Shown here one piece after another: positions 27,377 through 35,303 of a stretch of DNA of 64,000 nucleotides. The stretch covers positions 1 through 64,000 of the forward strand of contig NZ_JACVEL010000011.1 in assembly GCF_014518315.1 (NCBI RefSeq), in the 5' to 3' direction. The position numbers and the translations under genes are program-made. The notes below the pieces were generated by a model. That model worked only from the letters and a program-made list of their open reading frames with translations, did no database searches and had not been told where the DNA came from. This DNA is from Taishania pollutisoli (GTDB taxonomy: Bacteria; Bacteroidota; Bacteroidia; Flavobacteriales_D; Crocinitomicaceae). Numbering within the stretch: position 1 is the first letter of the stretch; every line of letters starts with the position of its first letter.

Positions 27377-27798
27377 TGGATAAGGTATTACTTGATACGG
27401 ATGTAATGCTCGATTTCTTTTTTGACCGAAAACCTTTTTCGGAAGAAACGTCACGCATTCTGAGTTTATGTGAAAAGGAGGAACTGAAAGGTTTTGTCAC
27501 TTCTGTTGCATTGAGTAACATGTATTATTTGCTCAGAAAAACAGCCAAACATGAGAAAGTGATGGCAAGTTTAAAAATGCTCTTGGAAATTGTTGATGTT
27601 GTAACTACAGACAAGGCAACCATTTTAGAAGCGTTAAATTCCGGCTTTAAAGATTTTGAAGACGCACTGCAAAATTTTTCTACTCAAAACAATCAGGGTA
27701 TTCATATCGTTATAACACGAAATATCAAAGATTATAAAACAAGTAAACTGTCAGTAATGACGCCGGAAATGTATTTGAAATCAATTAAATATCAGTAG
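27376..27798 (+). CDS. PIN-domain ribonuclease toxin
   Basis: A 140-residue PIN-domain protein. The acidic metal-binding residues appear in LLDTDVMLDFFFD at the N-terminus, a Glu/Asp pair in FKDFEDALQ near residue 95, and the final Asp region in VITRNIKDYK. PIN toxins cleave RNA, often tRNA or rRNA, when freed from the antitoxin. The ATG at 27376 shares its A with the antitoxin TGA; a GTG one codon earlier is also possible. All catalytic positions look intact, so the toxin is probably active. The RNA target is unknown. Confidence 0.88.
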   Translation: MDKVLLDTDVMLDFFFDRKPFSEETSRILSLCEKEELKGFVTSVALSNMYYLLRKTAKHEKVMASLKMLLEIVDVVTTDKATILEALNSGFKDFEDALQNFSTQNNQGIHIVITRNIKDYKTSKLSVMTPEMYLKSIKYQ

Positions 27799-27969
27799 AA
27801 AATGGATCATCAAACTAGTATCAAAAATTTTCTCGACACAAAAATAAAAACCAATAAAATGGTTTAAATAAATAGTTAAAAATAAATATGTTTTTGTGAG
27901 ATAATTGTTCTGCCGAGCAACAAATTGTTTTACTGGATTTGCTCCAATCAAACTATCCGTTCTAATCCT

Positions 27970-27977
27970 TATATTTG
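27970..27977 (+). promoter_or_regulatory. -7 element of lhgO
   Basis: TATATTTG matches TAnnTTTG and lies 16 bases before the ATG at 27994, deciding that start over in-frame codons upstream. Confidence 0.5.
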
Positions 27978-27993
27978 CATTCAAATTAGAATT

Positions 27994-29205
27994 ATGACAT
28001 ACGATATTGCGATCATCGGAGGAGGAATAGTAGGAGCAGCAACATTTTACAAATTGCAGCAACGCCACCCGGATTTATCCATTGTTTTACTCGAAAAAGA
28101 AAATAAACTGGCCGATCATCAAACGGGTCATAATTCGGGAGTGATCCACTCGGGATTGTACTACAAACCGGGATCACTCAAAGCAAAAAACTGTATTCAG
28201 GGGCGTCACGAACTGGTGGCATTTGCCAAAGAACATGGTATCAAACACGATGTATGTGGTAAGGTGGTCGTGGCAACCGATGCGAAAGAATTGCCCTACA
28301 TGGATAAAATCTTCAATACCGGACTGGAAAATAAAATTGAAGGAATTGAAAAAATTACGGCGGAACAAGTCAAGGAAATTGAGCCGTATGTAGAATCCAT
28401 TGGTGGAATTTGGGTGCCCTGCACCGGGATCATTGATTTTCGCGGAGCAACTGAAAAAATGGTAGAACTCGCACTGGCTAAAAATTCCAACAGCGCACTG
28501 AAAATGGGACACGAAGTTCAGGCAATTGTGCGCAATGGAGAAACGTCAGTTGTGAAAACAAATAAAGGTGATTTTACAGCAAAACACCTGATTTTCTGTG
28601 CCGGTTTGCAAGCAGATCGACTCGCAAGAAAAGACGGTGTGAAACTGAAAGAACAAGTTGTCGGATTTCGTGGAGACTATTACGAATTGACAGAAGAAGC
28701 AAAGCACAAGGTGAAAAATTTGATTTATCCGGTGCCGAATCCTGATTTCCCGTTCCTGGGGGTGCATTTTACCCGCATGACCGACGGAGAAACAGAATGC
28801 GGACCAAATGCCGTGTTTACATTCAAGCGGGAAGGATACGGAAAAACTGATTTCTCTTTCAGAGACACAACGGATGCACTGGGATATGGAGGGACATGGA
28901 AATTATTCTTCAACAACATGAGCTTTGGAATCAACGAATACCGCAGAGCATTCTCGAAAAAATTGTTCCTGAAAACATTGCAACGCATGATTCCTTCTCT
29001 TACAATGGAAGACCTCAAACCCGGTCGTTCAGGTGTGCGCGCCTTACTGTTGAGCAAAGACGGAGATACCCGCGATGATTTCCGAATCGAATACCACGGA
29101 AATTCCATCCACGTACTGAATGCGCCGTCTCCGGCAGCAACCGCATCTCTTTCAATCGGAGGGTACATTGCGGACGAGGCAGAAAAACACTTTGGAATAA
29201 AGTAA
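27994..29205 (+). CDS. lhgO: L-2-hydroxyglutarate oxidase/dehydrogenase LhgO
   Basis: A 403-residue FAD enzyme of the DAO fold that oxidises L-2-hydroxyglutarate to 2-oxoglutarate and passes electrons to the quinone pool or oxygen. The dinucleotide-binding GGGIVGAATFYKL is at residues 8-20, followed by GHNSGVIHSGLYYKPGS, the family signature around the flavin. The C-terminal FRIEYHGNSIHVLNAPSPAA region and the length agree. There is no operon partner. The start follows a -7 element at 27970. Confidence 0.92.
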   Translation: MTYDIAIIGGGIVGAATFYKLQQRHPDLSIVLLEKENKLADHQTGHNSGVIHSGLYYKPGSLKAKNCIQGRHELVAFAKEHGIKHDVCGKVVVATDAKELPYMDKIFNTGLENKIEGIEKITAEQVKEIEPYVESIGGIWVPCTGIIDFRGATEKMVELALAKNSNSALKMGHEVQAIVRNGETSVVKTNKGDFTAKHLIFCAGLQADRLARKDGVKLKEQVVGFRGDYYELTEEAKHKVKNLIYPVPNPDFPFLGVHFTRMTDGETECGPNAVFTFKREGYGKTDFSFRDTTDALGYGGTWKLFFNNMSFGINEYRRAFSKKLFLKTLQRMIPSLTMEDLKPGRSGVRALLLSKDGDTRDDFRIEYHGNSIHVLNAPSPAATASLSIGGYIADEAEKHFGIK

Positions 29206-29346
29206 GAGGGGATACTGAATTTTAAATATTGAATGATTATTCAAAATTCAAAATTTTACACCCTAAACGGTTTAGTAAAAATAAAGTTCATTCTTTGGCA
29301 CAAGTTTTGTATTTCTCCCCGAAGAAATAAACTAAAACCCCGTCCT

Positions 29347-31284
29347 ATGAAAAAAACAATACTTATTAGCTTTTTACTGGGATCAGTCATTTCCTTTGCG
29401 CAGGATAACAATTATCAGCGAGTAAAGGCAGAATTGGTCGAGTGGGATGCCGTTCGTGGAGAATGGCTCGCCGAAAGTTTTAATGCAATGGCTAATGATC
29501 AGCCGATCCCGGACAGAACATTCCCGGAAGATTTAACCCCTGCTGAAATGTATGCCTTGGTTCCGACTGATCGCCAGGAACGTATCCGAACCATTGTTCA
29601 ACAGCCATCCACCACTCAAAACCGGACTCCGGAAACCACTCAATCCGGAACAACCCGCGTTCCCGTCGGAACAACTCCATCAACAGGAAGAACACCGGAT
29701 AATGGAAACAGGTACATAACCTATGTTTCCCGCCCGGGATGCCCGTTGACAATGGGACGCACTTACGGAGATCCGCACATCCGTACATTTGACGGAAAAT
29801 CGTATTCGTTTCAAACGGCCGGAGAGTACGTCTTGTCAAGCTCTCCTGACAGAATGTTTGAAGTACAGGCGCGTCAGCGGCCACAAACCAATGAAGTGTC
29901 TCTCAACACGGCGGTGGCAATGAATGTCTATGGAGACAGAGTGGGAATTTATGCCAGTGAAGGACCGGACGGACAGGCCGGAACACCGGTGCGTGTCAAT
30001 GGAAGAGCAGTCTATGTAAACAATGAAACGTTTTACCTGCCACGTGGCGGAACAATCCAGAATACAGGAAATGAATACGTGGTAACCTGGCCGACCGGAG
30101 AAAAAGTACAGGCAAAATTATCAAGTACGTCAGGTATGCGATTCATGAATATCTCCGTTTATGTCTACGAATGCAATGGCAATTACTTTGGATTGATGGG
30201 AAATGCCAATGGAAGAAGCGACGATGATTTTTCAGGTGCAGGAAGCCGGGCGAACCTGGCTAGTTCAACTATTTTCGATCCATTCGGATCACGTGATTTC
30301 GGACGTTCAACATCCGCAATGGAACGCGAACACCTGGCATTTTTAGCACGTGATTTTGGAAACCAGTTTCTGGTGAACGATCAAACTTCTTTGTTTGACT
30401 ATGGTTTCGGACAAAGTAGCTGGACGTTCTACGACCCCTCTTTTCCGAGAACACACCTTACGTTGGGAGACCTTACGCAGGCAGACCGCGATAGAGCAAG
30501 AAGGGAATGCGAGCGTCAGGGAATTTTGGCGGATGATATGTCAGGTTGTGTGATGGACCTGGCGCATGCGAATATTCAACCGAATCCGAGACCGTCAACA
30601 CCGAACAGAACTACGGGCCGGGATCTGAACCCGGTGTCAGACAGAAAGCCGAATGTGAACAGAACAGATGTGTATGAACGAGCACCTTCTTCAGGTATAA
30701 CGGGAGAAAGAACACCTTCAACAACTGGCTCGGGAGGACGTGTAACAGGTGGTGAGCAAGGATCAACACTGGATCATGAGGCGAAACCTGTTGAAGGAAA
30801 GAAGCCGGTAACAACAGACGAAGAACGTACATTTGAACATGTGCCTTCCGGGGAAAGAACAGGATCAGAACCAGTGAATCCTGTAAGAGGCGAAAGTACT
30901 TCTTCAGAAAGAGAAAAACCAATAGTTACGGATAGAGAAACAGTGCGTAAGCCTGTAGGAGGAAGCACTGTGACGGCAGAAGAAAAACAACCGGTTATTT
31001 CTACACCTACACCTGTAAACAGACCAACACCTGTAACTCCGGCGACAGCTAAACCTGAAAGAAGCAGCGGGACAACTACCACGCGCCCTTCGGGTAGCAG
31101 TACAGGATCGACAACAACGCGTCCGACTACGACAACTCCTGTGGAAAGAAAGCCGACTCCTGCACCTGCAACAACAACTCCCTCAAAAACCACAACGGTA
31201 ACACCCGGTAGCATCAAAACAACCGGTACAACGAAGTCGGGTGGTGGGGGAACAGTGACAACTCCCAGTCCGGGAAGACGATAG
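29347..31284 (+). CDS. Secreted protein with von Willebrand D domain and long Thr/Pro/Ser tail
   Basis: A 645-residue protein with signal peptide (MKKTILISFLLGSVISFAQ). A VWD domain lies at about residues 135-310: GRTYGDPHIRTFDGKSYSF, GEYVLSSS, and YVYECNGNYFGLMGNANGRS carrying the conserved Cys and Gly pattern. The last 210 residues are a low-complexity stretch rich in Thr, Pro, Ser and Arg with repeated TTTTPV-like words, ending SPGRR with no type IX sorting domain. The tail could be a wall or capsule-spanning stalk. An upstream in-frame ATG at 29233 is rejected because the signal peptide begins at 29347. Function is unknown. Confidence 0.82.
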   Translation: MKKTILISFLLGSVISFAQDNNYQRVKAELVEWDAVRGEWLAESFNAMANDQPIPDRTFPEDLTPAEMYALVPTDRQERIRTIVQQPSTTQNRTPETTQSGTTRVPVGTTPSTGRTPDNGNRYITYVSRPGCPLTMGRTYGDPHIRTFDGKSYSFQTAGEYVLSSSPDRMFEVQARQRPQTNEVSLNTAVAMNVYGDRVGIYASEGPDGQAGTPVRVNGRAVYVNNETFYLPRGGTIQNTGNEYVVTWPTGEKVQAKLSSTSGMRFMNISVYVYECNGNYFGLMGNANGRSDDDFSGAGSRANLASSTIFDPFGSRDFGRSTSAMEREHLAFLARDFGNQFLVNDQTSLFDYGFGQSSWTFYDPSFPRTHLTLGDLTQADRDRARRECERQGILADDMSGCVMDLAHANIQPNPRPSTPNRTTGRDLNPVSDRKPNVNRTDVYERAPSSGITGERTPSTTGSGGRVTGGEQGSTLDHEAKPVEGKKPVTTDEERTFEHVPSGERTGSEPVNPVRGESTSSEREKPIVTDRETVRKPVGGSTVTAEEKQPVISTPTPVNRPTPVTPATAKPERSSGTTTTRPSGSSTGSTTTRPTTTTPVERKPTPAPATTTPSKTTTVTPGSIKTTGTTKSGGGGTVTTPSPGRR

Positions 31285-31309
31285 AATTTGAATAACACAA
31301 CAATAATGG

Positions 31310-31340
31310 AAAAGTCTGCCCGAAAGAGCAGACTTTTTTT
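31310..31340 (+). terminator. Rho-independent terminator after the VWD gene
   Basis: AAAGTCTGC (31311-31319) pairs perfectly with GCAGACTTT (31328-31336) around an 8-base loop, followed by a T-run. It lies between convergent genes and may work in both directions because A residues precede the stem. Confidence 0.85.
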
Positions 31341-31362
31341 ATGTGCTTTACAAGGATACGGG

Positions 31363-32172
31363 TTATCCTTTTTTAATCAACAGGTTTTTTAATTCACTGA
31401 CTTCTTGTTGTAATTCCATAATGGAGCGGGAAACACCTTCTTTATCCATTTGCACATCCGGCAATTCAGGAGAAATGTAGTTGACGAATTTCCAGATCTC
31501 AATAATATCATTGACATGAACCAGGTATGGTTGATAGAAGGTATTGGTGGAACACAATTGAAACGATTGATCAGTATCTAACCGGTTGTTCAAGACTTTA
31601 AATACAATTCCTTCGTCTTTTGTTACAACGATGCAGGGAGTTCCGTTTCTGACAGACAGCCAGTTCTGTACAAATTCAGCAACAACGTATGAACCTTCCA
31701 CAACAGGAGGCATGGAATCCCCTTTGATGGGAAACGACCTGTATTTTTTGTCTTTGGAAAGAAACGGAAGAGTGAATGTCGGAAGCACTTTTAAATAGTC
31801 GGGATCTGCATACCCGGAAGTATAACCTGCAGAAGCTTTCAGCGGAACCAACTCAATCAACTCTTCATTGTCTTCATTGACAAGAGCCGTCAGCACCCGG
31901 AGTTTCATTCCTTTTACATCCGTATACATCCCCTGGTCAATTCGTTGCCAGTCTGCTTCCGAAAAGTGCTCAAAATCCTTTTTGACCAATTCATCGATCG
32001 GGATGGAATGGTATTCTGATAGCGAAATCAGGTTGTCAATATTTGGTTGGGCAACTCCGTTTTCATAACCACTGTATGTAGAGCGTGTCAAACCCAGTGT
32101 CGCGGAGATTTCTTCCTGTGACAACTTTTTGCGCTTCCTCAACAGCTTTAAATTATTTCCGACACTCATCAT
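31363..32172 (-). CDS. XRE-family repressor with S24 (LexA/CI-like) peptidase domain
   Basis: A 269-residue regulator. The HTH domain spans about residues 6-60 (LSQEEISATLGLTRSTYSGY). The S24 domain has the serine in GDSM (Ser153) and the lysine in VFKVL (Lys192), the catalytic pair of LexA- and CI-type autocleavage. An Ala-Gly bond in KASAGY about 38 residues before the serine is the expected cleavage site. A short coiled coil ends the protein. All parts for DNA-damage-induced self-cleavage are thus present, but no phage genes are nearby. Perfect dyads lie 43-73 bases upstream of its start, between it and the divergent protease gene. Confidence 0.9.
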   Translation of the reverse strand: MMSVGNNLKLLRKRKKLSQEEISATLGLTRSTYSGYENGVAQPNIDNLISLSEYHSIPIDELVKKDFEHFSEADWQRIDQGMYTDVKGMKLRVLTALVNEDNEELIELVPLKASAGYTSGYADPDYLKVLPTFTLPFLSKDKKYRSFPIKGDSMPPVVEGSYVVAEFVQNWLSVRNGTPCIVVTKDEGIVFKVLNNRLDTDQSFQLCSTNTFYQPYLVHVNDIIEIWKFVNYISPELPDVQMDKEGVSRSIMELQQEVSELKNLLIKKG

Positions 32173-32214
32173 GTATTTTTTATGAATACGTAAAAGTAAT
32201 AAATAAAATTAAAT

Positions 32215-32245
32215 AATAATCAAAAAATGATTATTTTGTAATCAT
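32215..32245. promoter_or_regulatory. Overlapping palindromes, candidate operator of the S24 regulator
   Basis: AATAATC-N7-GATTATT (32215-32235) and ATGATTA-N5-TAATCAT (32227-32245) are perfect dyads sharing one arm. They lie in the A+T-rich gap between the repressor and the divergent protease gene. On the minus strand a TTG at 32223-32221 and TACTTTTA nearer the repressor start could be its promoter, partly covered by the dyads. Binding is inferred. Confidence 0.45.
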
Positions 32246-32332
32246 TTTATATTGTTTAATGAAGTGTTAATACCGGCTTATACTATTCTTATTTTGAAAT
32301 AAATTGATTAATTTAGTCAGGTGAAATTGAAC

Positions 32333-33538
32333 ATGAAACGTTTCCTTATTTTTTCTCTCCTGCTGTTGACCTCCTGCCAACAGCAACTTATCGGCCTTTT
32401 TCAGAAAGGAGAATACATGCGGCATAACGAAGTGATTGAAGTCCCTTTTACGGTTGAAAACGGGCTGATGATTATTCCTGTTGATATAGAAGGTGAAATG
32501 TATCGTTTTTTATTTGATACCGGTGCTCCGAATGTTGTTTCAACAGAATTATCCGAGCGGCTGAAGCTCAAAAAAAGCAGAAGTATTAAAACGGTGGATT
32601 CACAAGGAAATGAATCCTTACTGGATTATGTGAGAGTTCAAAAGATCAATATCAGCGGTGCTGCTTTCGTCAATACAACAGCTGCTGTTGCGGATTTAAA
32701 ACAGGCAGAAGCAATTGCGTGTTTGAACATCGACGGACTGATCGGGGCCAACCTGATGAGGAAAGCGTTCTGGCAAATCGACAGCCAGAAAAATGTAATT
32801 CGGATTGCTTCCGATTTTGACCAGTTGACACGGCCTGTGAACGGGTATGTTGTTCCGTTTACTACAGAAGTGACGGGAACACCACTCATTCATCTGAGAA
32901 TGGGGCATGTGGATGTGAAAAAGTTGAAAATGGATACGGGATCGGTTGGATTTCTATCAACAGATAGTGAATCATATAACGGATTGAAGTCTGAAAACCA
33001 GATTTTGGCAGAACGTTCTTCTTATGGTGCCAGCTCAGTTGGATTGTTCGGAACATCTGAAAATGATACCATTCGTCAGGTGTTGGTTAAAGAGTTATCA
33101 ATGGGAAATCTATCTGTTACCGGCCAGGTAATTGACATGAAGCGCTCCAAATCTTCCTTGCTGGGAATGTCCTTTTTGAGAAATTACCTGGTTACAATTG
33201 ATTGGAAAAATAACCTGGTATACTTGTATCCTCAGGGAGAATTTCAAAATGCATACGCGGAATCGTTTGGAATCTCTTTGTTTAAAGAAGGTGACAAAAT
33301 GGTTGTTTCATTGATCGCTGATGGAAGTTCTGCTCAACAACAGGGTATTAAAGTCGGGGACGTTGTGCTACGCGTAAATGATGTGGATGTAGCACATACA
33401 ACCTTAGAAGAATATTGTAAGATCATTAAGTTGGTTCGTGTAAAGGAAGTAGAAACACTGCAAATTGTATTGGATCGGAACGGAGGGAAAGACGAATACT
33501 TTTTAACAAAAATGCCCCCTTTATCAGGATCAAAATGA
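32333..33538 (+). CDS. Aspartyl protease lipoprotein with two DTG motifs and a PDZ domain
   Basis: A 401-residue lipoprotein (MKRFLIFSLLLLTSC, lipobox LTSC). Two retropepsin-like halves are present, each with its active-site triplet: FDTGAPN at Asp62 and MDTGSVG at Asp201. The hydrophobic-hydrophobic-Gly companions are GLIGANL and SLLGMSFL. A PDZ domain follows from about residue 308 (GISLFKEGDKMVV to GIKVGDVVLRVND). With both Asp residues in one chain it can act as a pepsin-like monomer in the periplasm. The ATG at 32333 was preferred over a GTG at 32321. It overlaps the next hydrolase gene by ATGA. The substrate is unknown. Confidence 0.88.
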   Translation: MKRFLIFSLLLLTSCQQQLIGLFQKGEYMRHNEVIEVPFTVENGLMIIPVDIEGEMYRFLFDTGAPNVVSTELSERLKLKKSRSIKTVDSQGNESLLDYVRVQKINISGAAFVNTTAAVADLKQAEAIACLNIDGLIGANLMRKAFWQIDSQKNVIRIASDFDQLTRPVNGYVVPFTTEVTGTPLIHLRMGHVDVKKLKMDTGSVGFLSTDSESYNGLKSENQILAERSSYGASSVGLFGTSENDTIRQVLVKELSMGNLSVTGQVIDMKRSKSSLLGMSFLRNYLVTIDWKNNLVYLYPQGEFQNAYAESFGISLFKEGDKMVVSLIADGSSAQQQGIKVGDVVLRVNDVDVAHTTLEEYCKIIKLVRVKEVETLQIVLDRNGGKDEYFLTKMPPLSGSK

Positions 33539-34182
33539 AAATCTATTGTTTCAGCGGATTAGGTGCGGATGAACGGGCGTTCAAATACCTGGACTTGCAT
33601 CCATATGAATTGGTACATGTAAAATGGCTGGACCCGTTAGAACGCGAAACGTTGGAAAGTTATGCAAAGCGGATGGGAGCAACCATCAATCAAAATGAAC
33701 CGTTTATCTTAATGGGATTGTCGTTCGGCGGAATGCTGGTGCAGGAACTCTCCATGTACATGCACCCCCGTAAAACAATTTTGATTTCTACCATTTCGGG
33801 AAAACACGAACAACCCTTCCGGATGAAAATTTCAAAGTTGTTCAACTTGTATAACCTCATTCCTTCTAAGTATTTCAACCGCCCTTCTTCCATTGCCTTC
33901 CGGTTGTTTGGAGCCAAATCAGAAGGGGAGCGAGAGTTGCTTTCCGAAATACTGCAAGACAGTGATCCGAAGTACATCCGGTGGGCACTCAATGCAATTG
34001 CCGGATGGAACAATACACAAACGGTTGAAGCGTTTAGAATCCACGGAAGTGACGACCAATTGTTTCCGTTGAGTAGCGTTAAACCGGATTATGTAGTTGC
34101 AGGCGGAGGACACCTGATGGTAGTTAGTCATGCAAAGGAAATTGAACAACAACTATTAAACGTAATTGATCCGGTAAACTGA
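33535..34182 (+). CDS. Alpha/beta hydrolase
   Basis: A 215-residue cytoplasmic alpha/beta-hydrolase. The nucleophile elbow is GLSFGG (Ser about residue 64), the acid Asp lies in HGSDDQLFP, and the base His in GGGHLMVVS. The N-terminal CFSGLGADERAF supplies the oxyanion-hole region. The lid (about residues 95-140) is moderate in size. The substrate cannot be told. It starts four bases inside the end of the aspartyl protease gene, so the two are cotranslated. Confidence 0.85.
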   Translation: MKIYCFSGLGADERAFKYLDLHPYELVHVKWLDPLERETLESYAKRMGATINQNEPFILMGLSFGGMLVQELSMYMHPRKTILISTISGKHEQPFRMKISKLFNLYNLIPSKYFNRPSSIAFRLFGAKSEGERELLSEILQDSDPKYIRWALNAIAGWNNTQTVEAFRIHGSDDQLFPLSSVKPDYVVAGGGHLMVVSHAKEIEQQLLNVIDPVN

Positions 34183-34220
34183 AATGTTCATTTGGCTCAA
34201 TATTTGACTATTTTTAAAAC

Positions 34221-35303
34221 ATGAAAAAAATTGTATTTTCTTTATTTTTATTCACTGCCACACTTTCTTACTCACAGGCAGTGATTCCGTTTGTTGACTT
34301 TAACCGGTGGTTCCGTACAGTAGAGGACGGGACGTTCAAATTCATCGAGATGCAGGAAATCAAAGGATACAAGGCAGGGGACAATGTAGTTGCTTACCTG
34401 GATATTCGTGGAAATCTTCGTGTATATGACGGAAAGGAGCGGCAGGATATTTCCAATATGAACCTTGAATACCAGATTTCCGATAACATGGTCGGATGGA
34501 ACATCGGAACAACACTTGGTATGTGGCGGGGAGGAAAGACGAAAACGTTGTCTTTCTTCGGCGGTCAGTACATTGTCAAAGATGACATCATTGTGTTCAT
34601 GGATACCCGTTACAACTCGATGTTGGTTCATTGGAATGGAATAGAATATCCCTTGCAGACAAGTACAACAGATTTGTCTTTAACGAACTCCGGTAAGATT
34701 GGCGAAAACATCATGGCATTTGCCGATAACGGAGGATTGTACAAGATTTTCTACAAGGGAAACATTACCGAAGTAGGTGTGTGGAACGGCGATATTAATT
34801 TTAAAAGCGGAACCGACATTGTTGCATTTAACGATCCGACCACCAGAACGTTCGCTGTGTTTGATAAAGGGAATTTTGTAGATGTGGAAGATCAATGGGT
34901 GAAAAATTACAAAGCAGGAAGAGGATTTGTTGTGTATGAAGATGTCGGAGGGAACCTGATGGTGTACCGCAATGGTCAAAAATCGCAATTGTCTTCCTTT
35001 CCCGGAAAATGGGACGTGGTAGATGATATTGTTGTGTATGAAGACAACGGATTTACATACTGCGATGTGAACGGAACGAGGGTGCAGGCTGCGAATTTTA
35101 AGTTGACAGAATACAAAATCAAAAATGCTACATTGGTATACCGTAACATGATTGGTGGTGTATCCGCAGTGATTGACGGGCAAGTCATCGAACTGACAAA
35201 CCTCCAGAATGCGGAATTTGAAATCTATGGAAACTCTGTTTTGGTAAAATTGCCAAATAATGCATTCCTGATATATCAGAAAGGGAAAATTCTGAGGGTC
35301 TGA
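34221..35303 (+). CDS. Secreted protein made of nine repeats of about 36 residues
   Basis: A 360-residue protein with a signal peptide (MKKIVFSLFLFTATLSYSQ). Nearly all the mature chain consists of a repeat with pattern D-hydrophobic-V-Y-x-D-x2-G-x-hydrophobic-V-x-x-x-G: examples are NVVAYLDIRGNLRVYDG, DDIIVFMDTRYNSMLVHWNG, RGFVVYEDVGGNLMVYRNG and DDIVVYEDNGFTYCDVNG. I count nine. The periodicity is short for a standard propeller blade. No sorting domain and no catalytic motif are seen. It ends exactly next to the convergent hemN stop. Binding or scaffold function is a guess. Confidence 0.75.
   Translation: MKKIVFSLFLFTATLSYSQAVIPFVDFNRWFRTVEDGTFKFIEMQEIKGYKAGDNVVAYLDIRGNLRVYDGKERQDISNMNLEYQISDNMVGWNIGTTLGMWRGGKTKTLSFFGGQYIVKDDIIVFMDTRYNSMLVHWNGIEYPLQTSTTDLSLTNSGKIGENIMAFADNGGLYKIFYKGNITEVGVWNGDINFKSGTDIVAFNDPTTRTFAVFDKGNFVDVEDQWVKNYKAGRGFVVYEDVGGNLMVYRNGQKSQLSSFPGKWDVVDDIVVYEDNGFTYCDVNGTRVQAANFKLTEYKIKNATLVYRNMIGGVSAVIDGQVIELTNLQNAEFEIYGNSVLVKLPNNAFLIYQKGKILRV

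Noticed and set aside
30774-31298. Minus-strand frame of 174 codons rich in Val and Gly
   Set aside because: It is the shadow of the Thr/Pro-rich tail of the VWD protein; low-complexity coding creates a long open frame on the other strand.
31363-32245. Prophage remnant suggested by the CI-like repressor
   Set aside because: No integrase, structural, lysis or replication genes lie nearby and the neighbours are ordinary chromosomal genes.
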